Assembly (NCBI GenBank): GCA_030141605.1
Contig: JAQGDQ010000214.1
Location: 292,001 to 356,000 of the forward strand
Direction: 5' to 3'
DNA: 64,000 nt
DNA from: Tubiluchus corallicola
Lineage: Eukaryota > Priapulida > Priapulimorpha > Priapulimorphida > Tubiluchidae
Part shown: piece by piece, positions 48,601 through 57,945 of the stretch
Position numbering within the stretch: position 1 is the first letter of the stretch
Layout: each line of letters opens with the position of its first letter
The notes under the pieces: model-generated
What the model was told of the DNA's origin: nothing
Database searches by the model: none
What the model saw: only the letters and a program-made list of their open reading frames with translations
Translations under genes and position numbers: made by a program

Positions 48601-51600
48601 AGTGCACATGTTCTAGAGTTCATGAGTGAACAACCGGTAGATAAATTGAAAATATGATTTTAAACTCAAAATTTTCCAAATTTTTGTAAATCACGCTTAA
48701 TGTTGCACAGTAGCACCGTATTTCAACTTTCACGTGTAACAAATTTGTGGAGTGTTTGTGCTGTTGAAGATTGTATTCAGTTGTGATGTCATCACTAGTT
48801 GAGCTCGCCTGACCATTAATTAAGCTTTTAAACCTATCATTTAATTATCCGAAATGGTATGATTGATTGGTATTGATATGGTAATGATGGCACAGGGATT
48901 CAAATGATATTGATTATAGCTTTTAAAAAGTATAAGTACTTCAAAACAGGGTAGTATATGAAAAATCATCCTGTTTTCCTTTAACTCTTGGAGCAATGGC
49001 TGCATAATGTAAACTTTTCATTAGCACGTTGGTGTGTAGTTTGTTTTCAATTTGATACAAAACTGTGTTTCAAGTCTCTGTGATTTATACTAAACTGACA
49101 ATTATTGATTTTTTTAGCGGGAGCAACTGTGGCCATATTTGCTGGAGGTTTTGTTCTGGGTTGTTTGCTGCTATTTGGAATAGCTTTTCTATACAAAAGG
49201 TAAGGAAATTTTCTATTAGTTTCACCTAATCTTGTCATTAGGAATCATCTCTGTGTTATATAATATAACCTTGCTTTGATGTTTTATTAAAAATGTATAT
49301 TTAACAACATAAAAGATCATGATATTTACACCCCACAAAAATGACTGACAACACACTGCTAGCTCATTAAAAACTCGACCGTTTAGTTCCATCATTTCCT
49401 TACGAAAGCTAATAGAGACCAGTACTATCGTCACAACTCAACATTTATTAATACCATTTTCAATAGGTGTAAAAATGTGCAGATCCACAAATCCTCCACT
49501 ACAAATCCACCAGAAGCAACTTGGACAAACGCTGCTGACGCCTGTCACATATACGAAGAACTGGACAAACGAAAAACCACTTTAAGTAACTCCCGACAAA
49601 CGGGGGTTGTGTACGAAGCCGTGGACGATAATCGACCCGCTTCAACAAATGCAAAACAGAAAGGTAAAGGTGCCAATTGTGTAAATATACAAGGTCCAGC
49701 TTGTTATATGGATATGACGGGCTCAACAAAATCCAGAATGTACGGTGGATATGAAGCTGCAAAGTATAAAGAGCAAAATGGAGGCTATATTGAGATTATA
49801 AAATAAAATCAGCATCGAAGATTAATATAAATACCAAATATGCAGTGCTTAACATGCAATATTGCTCAATCACATTTTGTCTTATTGGCTTGAGAAACCC
49901 TCATGTAAAATTCTGGTGACAGTACCAAATAAGATTTGAAAAGACTTGTGATTACTTTGAATGATTTCAAGTTGAAAAGCAAACTAGGAAACTCAGTCAC
50001 TACAAAAATAAGAAATCCAGGACAACCGACTTACATAGCTAAAAGTCGTGCAACGGGAGCAACTAAGTTGTAAGTTTTGATATAACCTGATTGTTGATAT
50101 TTCTCGTTTTTTGTGTGATGTCAAATTTGTTTAGTTATGTCAAGTTTACCTGTTCGGAAATAACTCTGCAAGAAGGTTAAAAAAGTTAGTGTCAAGCGCT
50201 GGCAAGCATTCTATCCACGTCTTCAGATTTTCACAATCATAACTGCACAAATGTTAGTGCACCAATCATTAGAATCACTGATACCTACCATGACTGTGGG
50301 CTGGTTGAAGAACCGTCACTGATTTACTGTCATTAGTCCCATGGACACTTTTATCCACAGCATCTGTTGAATTTGAATGAGTGCTGTTCAAGTTTTGCAG
50401 TGAGCCTTGAGAGACGATGCCAGTCTTATGATGATTTGCGATGATCCTGTTATTTCCACCTGCAAAAAAGCATTTTCATTTTAATTATTATGTAAAATTA
50501 TAATTTTAGTAAACTTAAAATAAATGACTTTTTAGTCTTATAACGGCAACTCTGTTTATCAACTTTATTTTTTCACGCCGGTCATAAAGATAATTATATG
50601 AGCCTCACGCATACATTTTATTAAGATCTGAATATTACAACTGCAAGGTATTCCCCCGCTAACGAATTCAGGAAGCAATTAGAGGCAGTGGCAGAATGCT
50701 CAAGCTATGTGTTTAGTCTATGTAAACATAATTACATGCAGCTAAAGTTAATCTCATTAACATGGGAAAGTCAATGACCAATTTCCCAAAACTTTTTAGC
50801 AACCTTACCACGAATTTGTGCTGCATTTGGTCTCAATAGCTACTTGAAAGACTTGAGAAAAATAATAGTTTAAAGTTGTCGATAGCAAACTTACCGAGTT
50901 TATCGACTAGAACAACTGCTGTAGAAGGAAAGAAACCAGTTCGAGAGACATGGTTCTCTCCGAATACCATGCCCTTCCACTTTCCGTCTGGATTCTGCTC
51001 CAAAACCTACAAAAACGACTTGTTTATTACTCCATTCGTTACCTTGATTTACAATTGCACGCGCCAGGCTGATATGATTCCAATAACGCATGCCTCAAAT
51101 TTTAGGGTAACTCATTTGCAAAGGAATACAATCTTTGTCCTGTATTGCTATGAAACATGGGCACCTGATGAAACCAGTCTGCTAAGATATGTCACTAGCA
51201 CCACACAAAACAAAAGCGAGGAACGATAGGTTAATGCCCGAACGAGAAGCCAGAACACTTGTGTGTGATATCAGCTTGTAAATGGCCCATTATCATCACA
51301 ACAAAGTGTGAAAAAACAATTCACTTGCCGAAAATTAATTCTTTTTCACCACATAATGTCAGAAACCAAATTTCTCTGTTCAAAACATGTAAAGACGTTT
51401 TAACTCCAGAAGAGAGCGCAAGAAAAATTAACCAAACTTTTTAAGGTTTGACTGGGCTTCTAAGAAAAATGAGATTGGGGCATGACAGTTTTTACAACTG
51501 ATTTTTCAGATGTATTTGATTTCAAAGCCACCAGTGAAAATAGTCAACCGCGAAAAAATGTTTAGAGTAAACATCTCCATCGTTATCGATCGATTTTTTC

Positions 51601-54600
51601 AAGCTCATTTTTGGAAGCCAGTTTTTCCCAAACATACAAAAACAGCACAGGAAAAATTACCACTGGTAGAAAATGTTCAAGTCAAAACAAAGCAACAAAA
51701 ATTGGTAAAAAATGCAAAACAATGAACTTAAAAACAAGAAGTGAAAAGCAATGACAGTTCGTTTGTGATGGACTATACTTTTGCATCCTTACAAAACATT
51801 TATACAGCAACTCAGTAAGATCAAGTATAGAACATAATTTTTAGTAGTAACCGCGATTTAGTACCCATTATTACAACAAGGCTATTTTTCGATATAGTTT
51901 AAACCAAAATGGTGCAATGTCAATAAGATCTGCCATGTGCTTAAATGATAATACATAATTCTGATACTTCTGATAGACAATTGTGTCGAGAAAGACAGAT
52001 TTTTTATATTTAAAATATATAATATAATTAAATAATATACGGGATCGTTTCCATCCTAAGTTGAATTTTAAAAATATAAAAAATTTTAAAAATAACGAAA
52101 AACAAAAACATTATCTTGTTCACTCACGTTAACGAAACCACGAAACACTCTGAGTAATTATCTGACAGAAGCCAAAATCTTGCACAAATTTATGAAATTA
52201 AAAATTCCATAAATGTTTCACTATAAAAATGGAATAACAAGTAACGTATAGCATTTCAAATGCTGGCTAACAAAAACTCATTTCGTGACCATCACCATCG
52301 TCATCATACATCACGTACACTGAATGTGCATGGCATTTGAATCAAGATAACGTGACATGGGGCAGCGTGGTACATTACACATACACATGCCTAAGGTGTG
52401 AAAATAAACACCGTGTATTTCTAAGTGGACAGGCAGCAGCGAGGATAAATAGACAGAAATAGCAGCTGCTGTAGAGAAAATGATAAGTAACACTCGTGAG
52501 CCTGTTTCCGGTGCTGCAATATCTCTTAAGTCTGGGTACTACGCACTGCACCTGTTTGGTGACCTATCTACTCATGTATCGGAAAAAGAGCCATGATAAC
52601 TCAACCTGGGAGCTGGGGATGGCAGCTTCACTAACGGAAACAATTATCGTTTTTTTCCACCCGACGGCATTTTTGCTAGCTCTCGCAGCACGGGTTATAC
52701 ATGAACAAGCATGACTAAATGTGTAAGGTGTATATAATATGCAATGCACCATTACAACACATCTTCAGCAACGTAATAAGCGTAAAATACTATTAAATTT
52801 TATGCATAGTACACATTTTTACGTCAAACATAAAATTGTGGTGCACTATACATTGATATATCTAGAACTAGCAGATAGCTATGTACTATACATTGATATA
52901 TCCAGAACGAGCAGTTAGCTATGTGCTATATATATACATCGATATATCCAGAACGAGCAGTTAGCTATGTGCTATAAATTGACATATCCAGAACGAGCAG
53001 TTAGCTATGCACTATACATTGATATATCCAGAACGAGCAGTTAGCTATCTACTATACATTGATATATCCAGAACGAGCAGTTAGCTATCTACTATACATT
53101 GATATATCCAGAACGAGCAGTTAGCTATGTACTATACATTGACATATCCAGAACGAGCAGTTAGCTATGTACTATACATTGATATATCCAGAACGAGCAG
53201 TTAGCTATTTACTATACATTGACATATCCAGAACGAGCAGTTAGCTATGCACTATACATTGACATATCCAGAACGAGCAGTTAGCTATGTACTATACATT
53301 GACATATCCAGAATTAGCAGTTTGCTATGTGCTATACATTGATATATCTATAACTAGTAGTTAGCTAAATCAAATAGACGAATACATTAGCTAAAATTCA
53401 TATAAATACATTGTATATATGTATATACATATACGCATTCTAATACTTACAACACCTTTATTTCAAACAGTATGGGGTAAATTTTAAACGTTTGATCTAT
53501 GAATTTTAAACGGGTGAAACGTCACTTCGAATAATAATAATGACTATCACATACACAGATTAAGCCTAATTTTACCTCAAAAATTGCCCGTAATGATGCA
53601 AGCAATGTGCAAGGAACCAAAAACACATATGCTTGCAAAGCTAGAAAACTTATACCCAGCTGAATAATAAACTTCACTAAAACGCCAAACATGTCCATGT
53701 TACTAATAAAATATTCTTGCATTAATGGGTAAATTTATGCGTTTATGGTCCGCATTAAAAATCGTAATTACTGCAAAACCAACTAACCATGTCGTAATTA
53801 TTACACAAAGAAAAGTTTGAAGAATTTAGCGAACAAAGGTCACGCTGACTTAGCAGATACGTATACTTTAGTTGAAAACAAAGCCACAATTACTGATGAC
53901 TGAGAGAAAAAATTCTGAGTTTTTTTATATTGACTTTTAGAACAGTAGGAGGACAGAGATTTTGTAATAGTATATTAAAGACTCCACCACTTTTCCTACT
54001 TTCTTGTAAATGCTTGAACTTACTGTGGTGCCATACCATGCACAGTGCTTACTTAAAACTAAGTAACAGTCGCCATCTATTATTATTATTAGGAATTAAC
54101 AGAAAGTAACATATCTTTACATGTCGTTTTTAACTGCGCGATTCATAATAAATTGATCTGTATTTTATGTAAATACACAGGCAAGTCATTAAAACGGCTC
54201 TCAAGAATTTTTGACAACTAATTAACGATAATAGCGAGGCGCGCATGTGCGCAAATTTTGCTGCTAATTAAGCACCAAACGTATAAAGGTTTCCTAAACA
54301 GCTGTATGGAAATAAACCCGTTTAACATTTAACTGCATTTTGTCACTAAACTTCGCTTAAAAGCCTAAGTTTTAATTTAAGCGAATTCACAAACACAAAG
54401 CAACGTTGTAAACTAGCTACAAAATGTTTCTCTAGCAATACGCGCGCATGGGTTGAACACGCTGCAAAGTTATGCAATTTTGCTACTAATTAATCACCAA
54501 ACGTACCGCGGTTTCCTAAATAGCTGTATGAAAACACAAACCTTTAACTAGTAATTGTATTTTGTCAATAAACTTCGTTTAAAAGCCCAAGTTTTAATTT

Positions 54601-54835
54601 AAACGAATTAAAAAAAACAAAAGCAACGTCGCAAACTAGCGATAAAATGTTTTTTCTAATGTTTTGTTATAAACACCCCACAATGCACTGCAACAGAAAG
54701 AGGTGTAAAAGTAAAAACTTGTTAAAAAAAGGACACTTACTGTCACGTGATCACCTTCCCGGAATGGTAAGTACGTTGCATCGCAGATATTCGTATGATC
54801 CTGAATTGCAATAGCCTGTACTGCATCACTGGCTT
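39560..54835 (-). CDS. CASKIN: Caskin-like scaffold protein, 3' part (SH3, two SAM domains, proline-rich region, C-terminal helix)
   Basis: Caskins are neuronal scaffold proteins with ankyrin repeats, SH3, tandem SAM domains and a long proline-rich tail; the fly orthologue acts with the receptor phosphatase Lar in axon growth. Fourteen exons in transcript order: 54835-54741, 51006-50895, 50459-50289, 46623-46465, 45379-45195, 44221-44051, 43228-43118, 42972-42871, 42736-42598, 42462-42331, 41732-41545, 41453-40373, 40150-40048, 39665-39560. All phases match, giving 950 residues plus stop. Identity rests on SH3 ([14 protein letters not shown]), SAM1 ([20 protein letters not shown]), SAM2 ([19 protein letters not shown]), the PPPPPPKR run and the C-terminal [18 protein letters not shown], each close to human Caskin. 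The ankyrin exons and start are not in the window. Intron 46624-50288 contains an antisense gene, and the intron upstream of the SH3 exon contains a LINE. Confidence 0.93.
40373..41453 (-). CDS. CASKIN: Caskin large exon: low-complexity proline/serine-rich region
   Basis: A 1081-bp exon encoding 360 mostly disordered residues: an early Gly-Ser run ([10 protein letters not shown]), a [14 protein letters not shown] motif like the Caskin [14 protein letters not shown] motif, [11 protein letters not shown], and a Pro/Lys-rich end ([15 protein letters not shown]). It contains candidate SH3 and kinase sites. It is by far the longest exon in the window. Confidence 0.92.
42331..42736 (-). CDS. CASKIN: Caskin SAM2 exons (42736-42598 and 42462-42331)
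   Basis: Encodes [20 protein letters not shown], then [16 protein letters not shown] and, after a 135-bp intron splitting the Gly codon, [15 protein letters not shown]. Tandem SAM1-SAM2 with a short linker is the arrangement that forms helical polymers in vertebrate Caskin1. The end of the second exon is Ser-rich ([12 protein letters not shown]). Confidence 0.94.
42871..43228 (-). CDS. CASKIN: Caskin SAM1 exons (43228-43118 and 42972-42871)
   Basis: The first exon encodes [16 protein letters not shown] and [14 protein letters not shown]; the second encodes [20 protein letters not shown] and a short linker [14 protein letters not shown]. Both are flanked by good splice sites in phase 0. Human Caskin has [20 protein letters not shown] at the same place. 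Confidence 0.94.
44051..46623 (-). CDS. CASKIN: Caskin linker exons between SH3 and SAM1 (46623-46465, 45379-45195, 44221-44051)
   Basis: Three in-frame exons encoding Ser-rich segments, including SRQNSITS-like [20 protein letters not shown] and [20 protein letters not shown]. They were placed by splice sites and phase rather than by homology, so an additional small exon could have been missed. The EEIWVLRK-type CASK-binding motif of vertebrate Caskin1 is not found in them. Confidence 0.75.
45432..45755 (+). repeat. AATTCGAATT-type dispersed repeat, copy 3 (Caskin intron)
   Basis: Starts GGTGAGCGTTCTCTACCAAAA and contains GAATTCGCATCGAACC, CTCTGCAGTAAAACCACTGATAAT, GTGCGCAGAAATCATCGC and TTTCAAACGTTTTAATGATAA, in the same order as the other copies. 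Confidence 0.75.
47484..49806 (+). CDS. Type I membrane protein with CUB ectodomain and multi-tyrosine tail, nested in a Caskin intron
   Basis: Five exons: 47484-47556, 47661-48083, 48213-48320, 49118-49199, 49467-49806; 1026 bp, 341 aa, phases consistent. Residues 1-24 form a hydrophobic signal peptide ([20 protein letters not shown]). Residues about 33-165 form a CUB domain with [14 protein letters not shown], four cysteines (YQC, SSC, AFC, RFC) and a [16 protein letters not shown] end; the acidic DDS fits a calcium-binding CUB. A Thr/Ser-rich stalk (166-201) leads to one membrane segment (about 203-225, [20 protein letters not shown]) and a 113-residue cytoplasmic tail with Y258EEL, Y278EAV (ITIM-like VVYEAV), Y309MDM (YxxM), Y324 and Y336IEI. 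It is probably a receptor signalling through SH2 proteins, by inference from motifs only. I do not recognise a named orthologue. It lies wholly inside Caskin intron 46624-50288 on the opposite strand. Confidence 0.85.
49802..49807 (+). promoter_or_regulatory. AATAAA overlapping the stop codon of the CUB gene
   Basis: The last codons are AAA TAA and read AATAAA across the stop. If used, the 3' UTR would be only some 20 bases. No other canonical hexamer was seen in the next 400 bp, although variants exist. Confidence 0.4.
50289..50459 (-). CDS. CASKIN: Caskin exon after the SH3 domain
   Basis: Acceptor CTTTTTTGCAG, donor GTAGGT, phases 1 and 1, matching the SH3 exon and the exon at 46623. It encodes an Asn/Ser/His-rich segment ([20 protein letters not shown]). 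There is no domain homology, only frame and splice-site support. Confidence 0.75.
50460..50894 (-). other. Caskin intron, no feature seen
   Basis: A 435-bp intron between two supported Caskin exons. Nothing recognisable within it. Confidence 0.7.
50895..54835 (-). CDS. CASKIN: Caskin SH3-domain exons (54835-54741 and 51006-50895)
   Basis: Spliced across a 3.7 kb intron at GDHVT/VLEQN. The domain runs from [11 protein letters not shown] to [12 protein letters not shown]. The usual ALYDY aromatics are replaced (AIAIQDH) and the SNYV tyrosine is absent (STAVV), while the GKWKG tryptophan remains. The classical proline-peptide groove is therefore probably incomplete, in line with the atypical SH3 of vertebrate Caskins. 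Confidence 0.9.
52843..53372 (+). repeat. Minisatellite, 40-bp unit, about 13 copies
   Basis: Unit ACTATACATTGATATATCCA followed by GAACGAGCAGTTAGCTATGT, with exact 40-bp spacing from about 52971 to 53370 and more diverged edge copies. Units differ mainly at GATATATC/GACATATC and GTAC/GCAC/CTAC. It has no spacers, so it is not a CRISPR array. Confidence 0.95.
54251..54658 (+). repeat. Diverged tandem duplication, period 222 bp
   Basis: Two copies: blocks GCTAATTAAGCACCAAACGTA / CTAATTAATCACCAAACGTA, GGTTTCCTAAACAGCTGTATG / GGTTTCCTAAATAGCTGTATG, and AAGTTTTAATTTAAGCGAATT / AAGTTTTAATTTAAACGAATT. Written as blocks because indels separate them. It ends just before the SH3 exon donor side. Confidence 0.8.
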
Positions 54836-54954
54836 CTAAAATTAAAAAACACTTTATCAAACTAACTTTATATTTAAAATTACACTGTAAAATGAGCATC
54901 CCACCGCCGATAAGGGTGAAAACGGAGGGCAAAATGAAGCTTAGCTACAGCCCG

Positions 54955-56452
54955 CCACAGTTTGAAATTTCTGCACAACAACATATCGTGTGGAGTGCCA
55001 CAAGGCTCTAATTTAGGACCTCTTCTATTCTTAATTTATATTAACGATCTTCCCACATGCAGCAACTTTCAAACCCGAATATTTGCCGATGACACTAATT
55101 TGTTCATGTCTGACTCCAATATAAATAATCTGCAAAAATCTGTTAATGACGAAATGAAAAAAATAGACCTGTGGATGAGGGCAAACCAGCTATCAATTAA
55201 CTACAAAAAAACCAAATTTATGATAATCAACAATAAGCAAATTAACAATGCTAATAATCCAAAATTTCATATTATAATAAACAAACACAAAATTGAAGAA
55301 ACAGACAACATCAAATACTTGGGCCTACTCATTGATAATAAATTAACATGGGAACCACATATAAAATACATAACATACAAATTAAGTCGAATTACTGGAA
55401 TAATTTTAAAAGTAAGGCACTACGTTGACCAATATATTCTGAAACTTCTATATAATTCGTTAGTTTTCCCTTATTTACAATATTCCATCTTAACATGGGG
55501 TACAGCTTTTGCATCAACTCAAAAATTAATACAGACACAACAAAACAAAATAGTAAAATTAATAACTTTTGCTCGCAAATATGATCATGCTACACCATCG
55601 TTCGTAAAATTAAAAATTTTAAAAGTAAGAGATATTTACAATCTTGAGTTGTTCAAATTTATGTATAAATTCAATGCTGGTTTATTACCCGAACTTTTTA
55701 GAGAATATTTCACTAATGTTTCTGATATACATTCCTACTCCACAAGAGCTGCTTCTAATGAACAGTATTTTGTGGAGAGATTTTTTACCCGACATGGTTT
55801 CAATAGCTTAAAATCACGAGGAGTTAAATTATGGAACTCGTTGCCAAAAGATACCTTTGGCGGTAGCTTATTTTCTGCTTCCAAAAAATACACAAAATTC
55901 TTACTAAATGAATATACCTGTAATACATAACTTGTAAGACTAATAAGCAAGCTATCAAGTGTGTTTTTTTCTTCTCATCTCCTAAGTAATTGTTGCTCTT
56001 TCTTATACTTACTTTTTCTCTTAAATTTTCTATATTACACTTTTTTTTGATACTTATTTTATCTCTATATACAGTCAAAATCCCCTGTCAATAAGGCCCC
56101 TATATGAAAATATATATAATAATCATAATTACTTGTATTGTTTTGTTTAGATTTTGGTGTCATCTAACTTTATTATTTTTTGTTTTCACTTATACTGTTT
56201 TCATTTATACTTTGTTTTCATTTATACTGTTTATTATTATTATTTCTTTTCCTATTTGATTTTGTTATCCGCAGTCTCACCATTTACTTTTAATATACTA
56301 ATTTAATTATTAGACAGGGCAGGAGACTAGATGACCCTATGGTCCTTCCCTGCCCTGCTCCACTACTATAATTAAGTAATAACTAAAAAAACTTGTCATG
56401 TCAAACAAATGGAGAAAATAAATGTTCTATGTCTATGTCTATGTCTATGTCT
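54955..56452 (+). mobile_element. 5'-truncated non-LTR retrotransposon (CR1/Jockey-group LINE)
   Basis: An uninterrupted frame (54962-55930, 322 codons) encodes the C-terminal half of a LINE reverse transcriptase: GVPQGSNLGPLLFLIYINDL, the catalytic FADD in RIFADDTNLFMS, KYLGLLIDNKLTW, and the family end RGVKLWNSLPKD. The first catalytic Asp and the endonuclease are missing, so it cannot move by itself. A 0.5 kb 3' UTR follows, with a GGGCAGG/CCTGCCC inverted pair, AATAAA and a (TCTATG)4 terminal repeat (56425-56452), the kind of short tail used by this LINE group. It is antisense to Caskin, only about 120 bp upstream of the SH3 exon acceptor. Confidence 0.9.
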
Positions 56453-56551
56453 AATGATGTAAAAAACGGAAAAAACTCCGAAATGCCTTGTTTTCATTAT
56501 TCGGACTTTCATTTCATACACTGTCAAATGGACACGGCTGAGAATTATCGT

Positions 56552-56885
56552 ACTGTAGATAGGGGTGAGCATTCTCTATCAGAAAACGAATTCGAATCGA
56601 ATCAATTTTTGACTTTCGAACTCGAATTCAGTTTTTAAAGATTTTCTATTAAATTTTCGAATCATAAATAAAAGCGATCTCGCAAAATCCGTGGGCACTG
56701 CTTGATTTTGTTTTGCAGTAAAAAAATTGTGCACAGAAATCACGCTAAATTGTGCACGATGTTTCTAACGTTTCAATGGTAATGAACATGTGTAGTTGAA
56801 GTCTAGAATTATTCGAATACATAATTTCAGGTTCGAACGGAATTCGAATAAAACATTCATTCGAATCTAATTCAAAAACTCGATG
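56552..56885 (+). repeat. AATTCGAATT-type dispersed repeat, copy 4
   Basis: Starts GGTGAGCATTCTCTATCAGAA, like copy 3, and contains GAATTCGAATCGAATC, TTTTGCAGTAAAAAAATTGT, GTGCACAGAAATCACGC and TTCGAACGGAATTCGAAT. It lies about 100 bp downstream of the LINE. Confidence 0.75.
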
Positions 56886-57778
56886 CTTACCCCAAACTGA
56901 AAAACGAATTTTAGTCACGCAGACACAGTCTCACGGAATTCAAAATTTATATACAATCACGGGTAAATAACTACTGTAACAGTAACTAACATCCAGTTAT
57001 CAACACAATGAAAAACGTGAGTTTCACATAATGTTAGCAAAAACATTACTGCAGAAGTCAGTACAAGTTGACTTAAGTCCCTTTCACTCGGTTTTCAAAC
57101 GCACAAAATAAGCAAATATAAGGTGTCAATTTTCTTCCAACTTGAAAATCTTCAAGCCACTTATTCAAGGAATCAAACCATCATCAAAATACGTGAGTGA
57201 CGAGTGACTTTACTATCAAGAGCGCCTCTATGACCCACACACACTCCAAGCAGTAGTATCACCAGCCTTCAAGTTCATCCCGCCCACAGCGTGTTAGAAA
57301 TAACATAATTTGTGGAAGCATGGCACAGCTATAGAGTTTGTGGCTGGCACTCTATCAGATTGCATTACTGATGATGCTTAGCTTGGAAATGTCTGTGTAA
57401 TAACAGCTTGAGCACTGACAGCTTCAAGTGAGAAGAAAATAATCAAACGAAAAGTGGCGGGAAAATGTGTACAGGAAAACCAGTTAATGTTTTTTTGGAT
57501 AAAATCTAGAGCCCACACTCAATGTACTCGAAAGTAAAAGTTTATTATTGCGGAGACTAAAGACCAGCAGCTTACTAAGAAGAATTAGCGAAAAAACGCA
57601 TCAAAGCACAAAATTTTATAAACGAAAACTAACAACTATAATTGTTTTCTCCTAGCCAACTAAAGGGAGTCCAACGAGTTTAAAAGTTATGTACAGACTA
57701 TATAATAAATTTATGTTAGAAGCTCTCCAAATTACAAGAGACAATATAGTAGGATCTACAGTCGAATCCAGGCAAAAA

Positions 57779-57945
57779 CATCACAGGGTAAAACAGTCAC
57801 TGGTAAAAAAAGTCACAGGAAAAATGCACAGGAAACTCTAAGAGCCTAACCCAAGCAAAACTAATTTACTTTTTTCCTGTGACGTTTTTCTAACCAATAT
57901 TGTTACTTTTTCCTGTGACTTTATTACTGTTCACCTGCAGTCATC
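57779..57945. repeat. Inverted-repeat (foldback) element
   Basis: The left arm holds GTCACAGGAAAAA with a CAGG start and AACAGTCACTGG; the right arm holds TTTTTCCTGTGAC twice and ends ACTGTTCACCTG. The arms are 50-60 bp and imperfect, around a loop of about 50 bp. It could be a very small MITE. Confidence 0.6.

Larger units (their letters stand above)
51007..54740 (-). other. Caskin intron inside the SH3 coding region
   Basis: A 3.7 kb intron splitting the SH3 domain. It holds a 40-bp minisatellite (52843-53372) and a 222-bp tandem pair (54251-54658). Short frames such as 51510-51725 and 50876-51229 (which overlaps the SH3 exon antisense) are not supported as genes. Confidence 0.7.

Noticed and set aside
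50876-51229. 117-codon plus-strand frame
   Set aside because: It lies antisense to the well-supported Caskin SH3 exon and has no homology.
52843-53372. CRISPR-like array
   Set aside because: Units are contiguous 40-bp tandem repeats with no unique spacers, in an animal intron.
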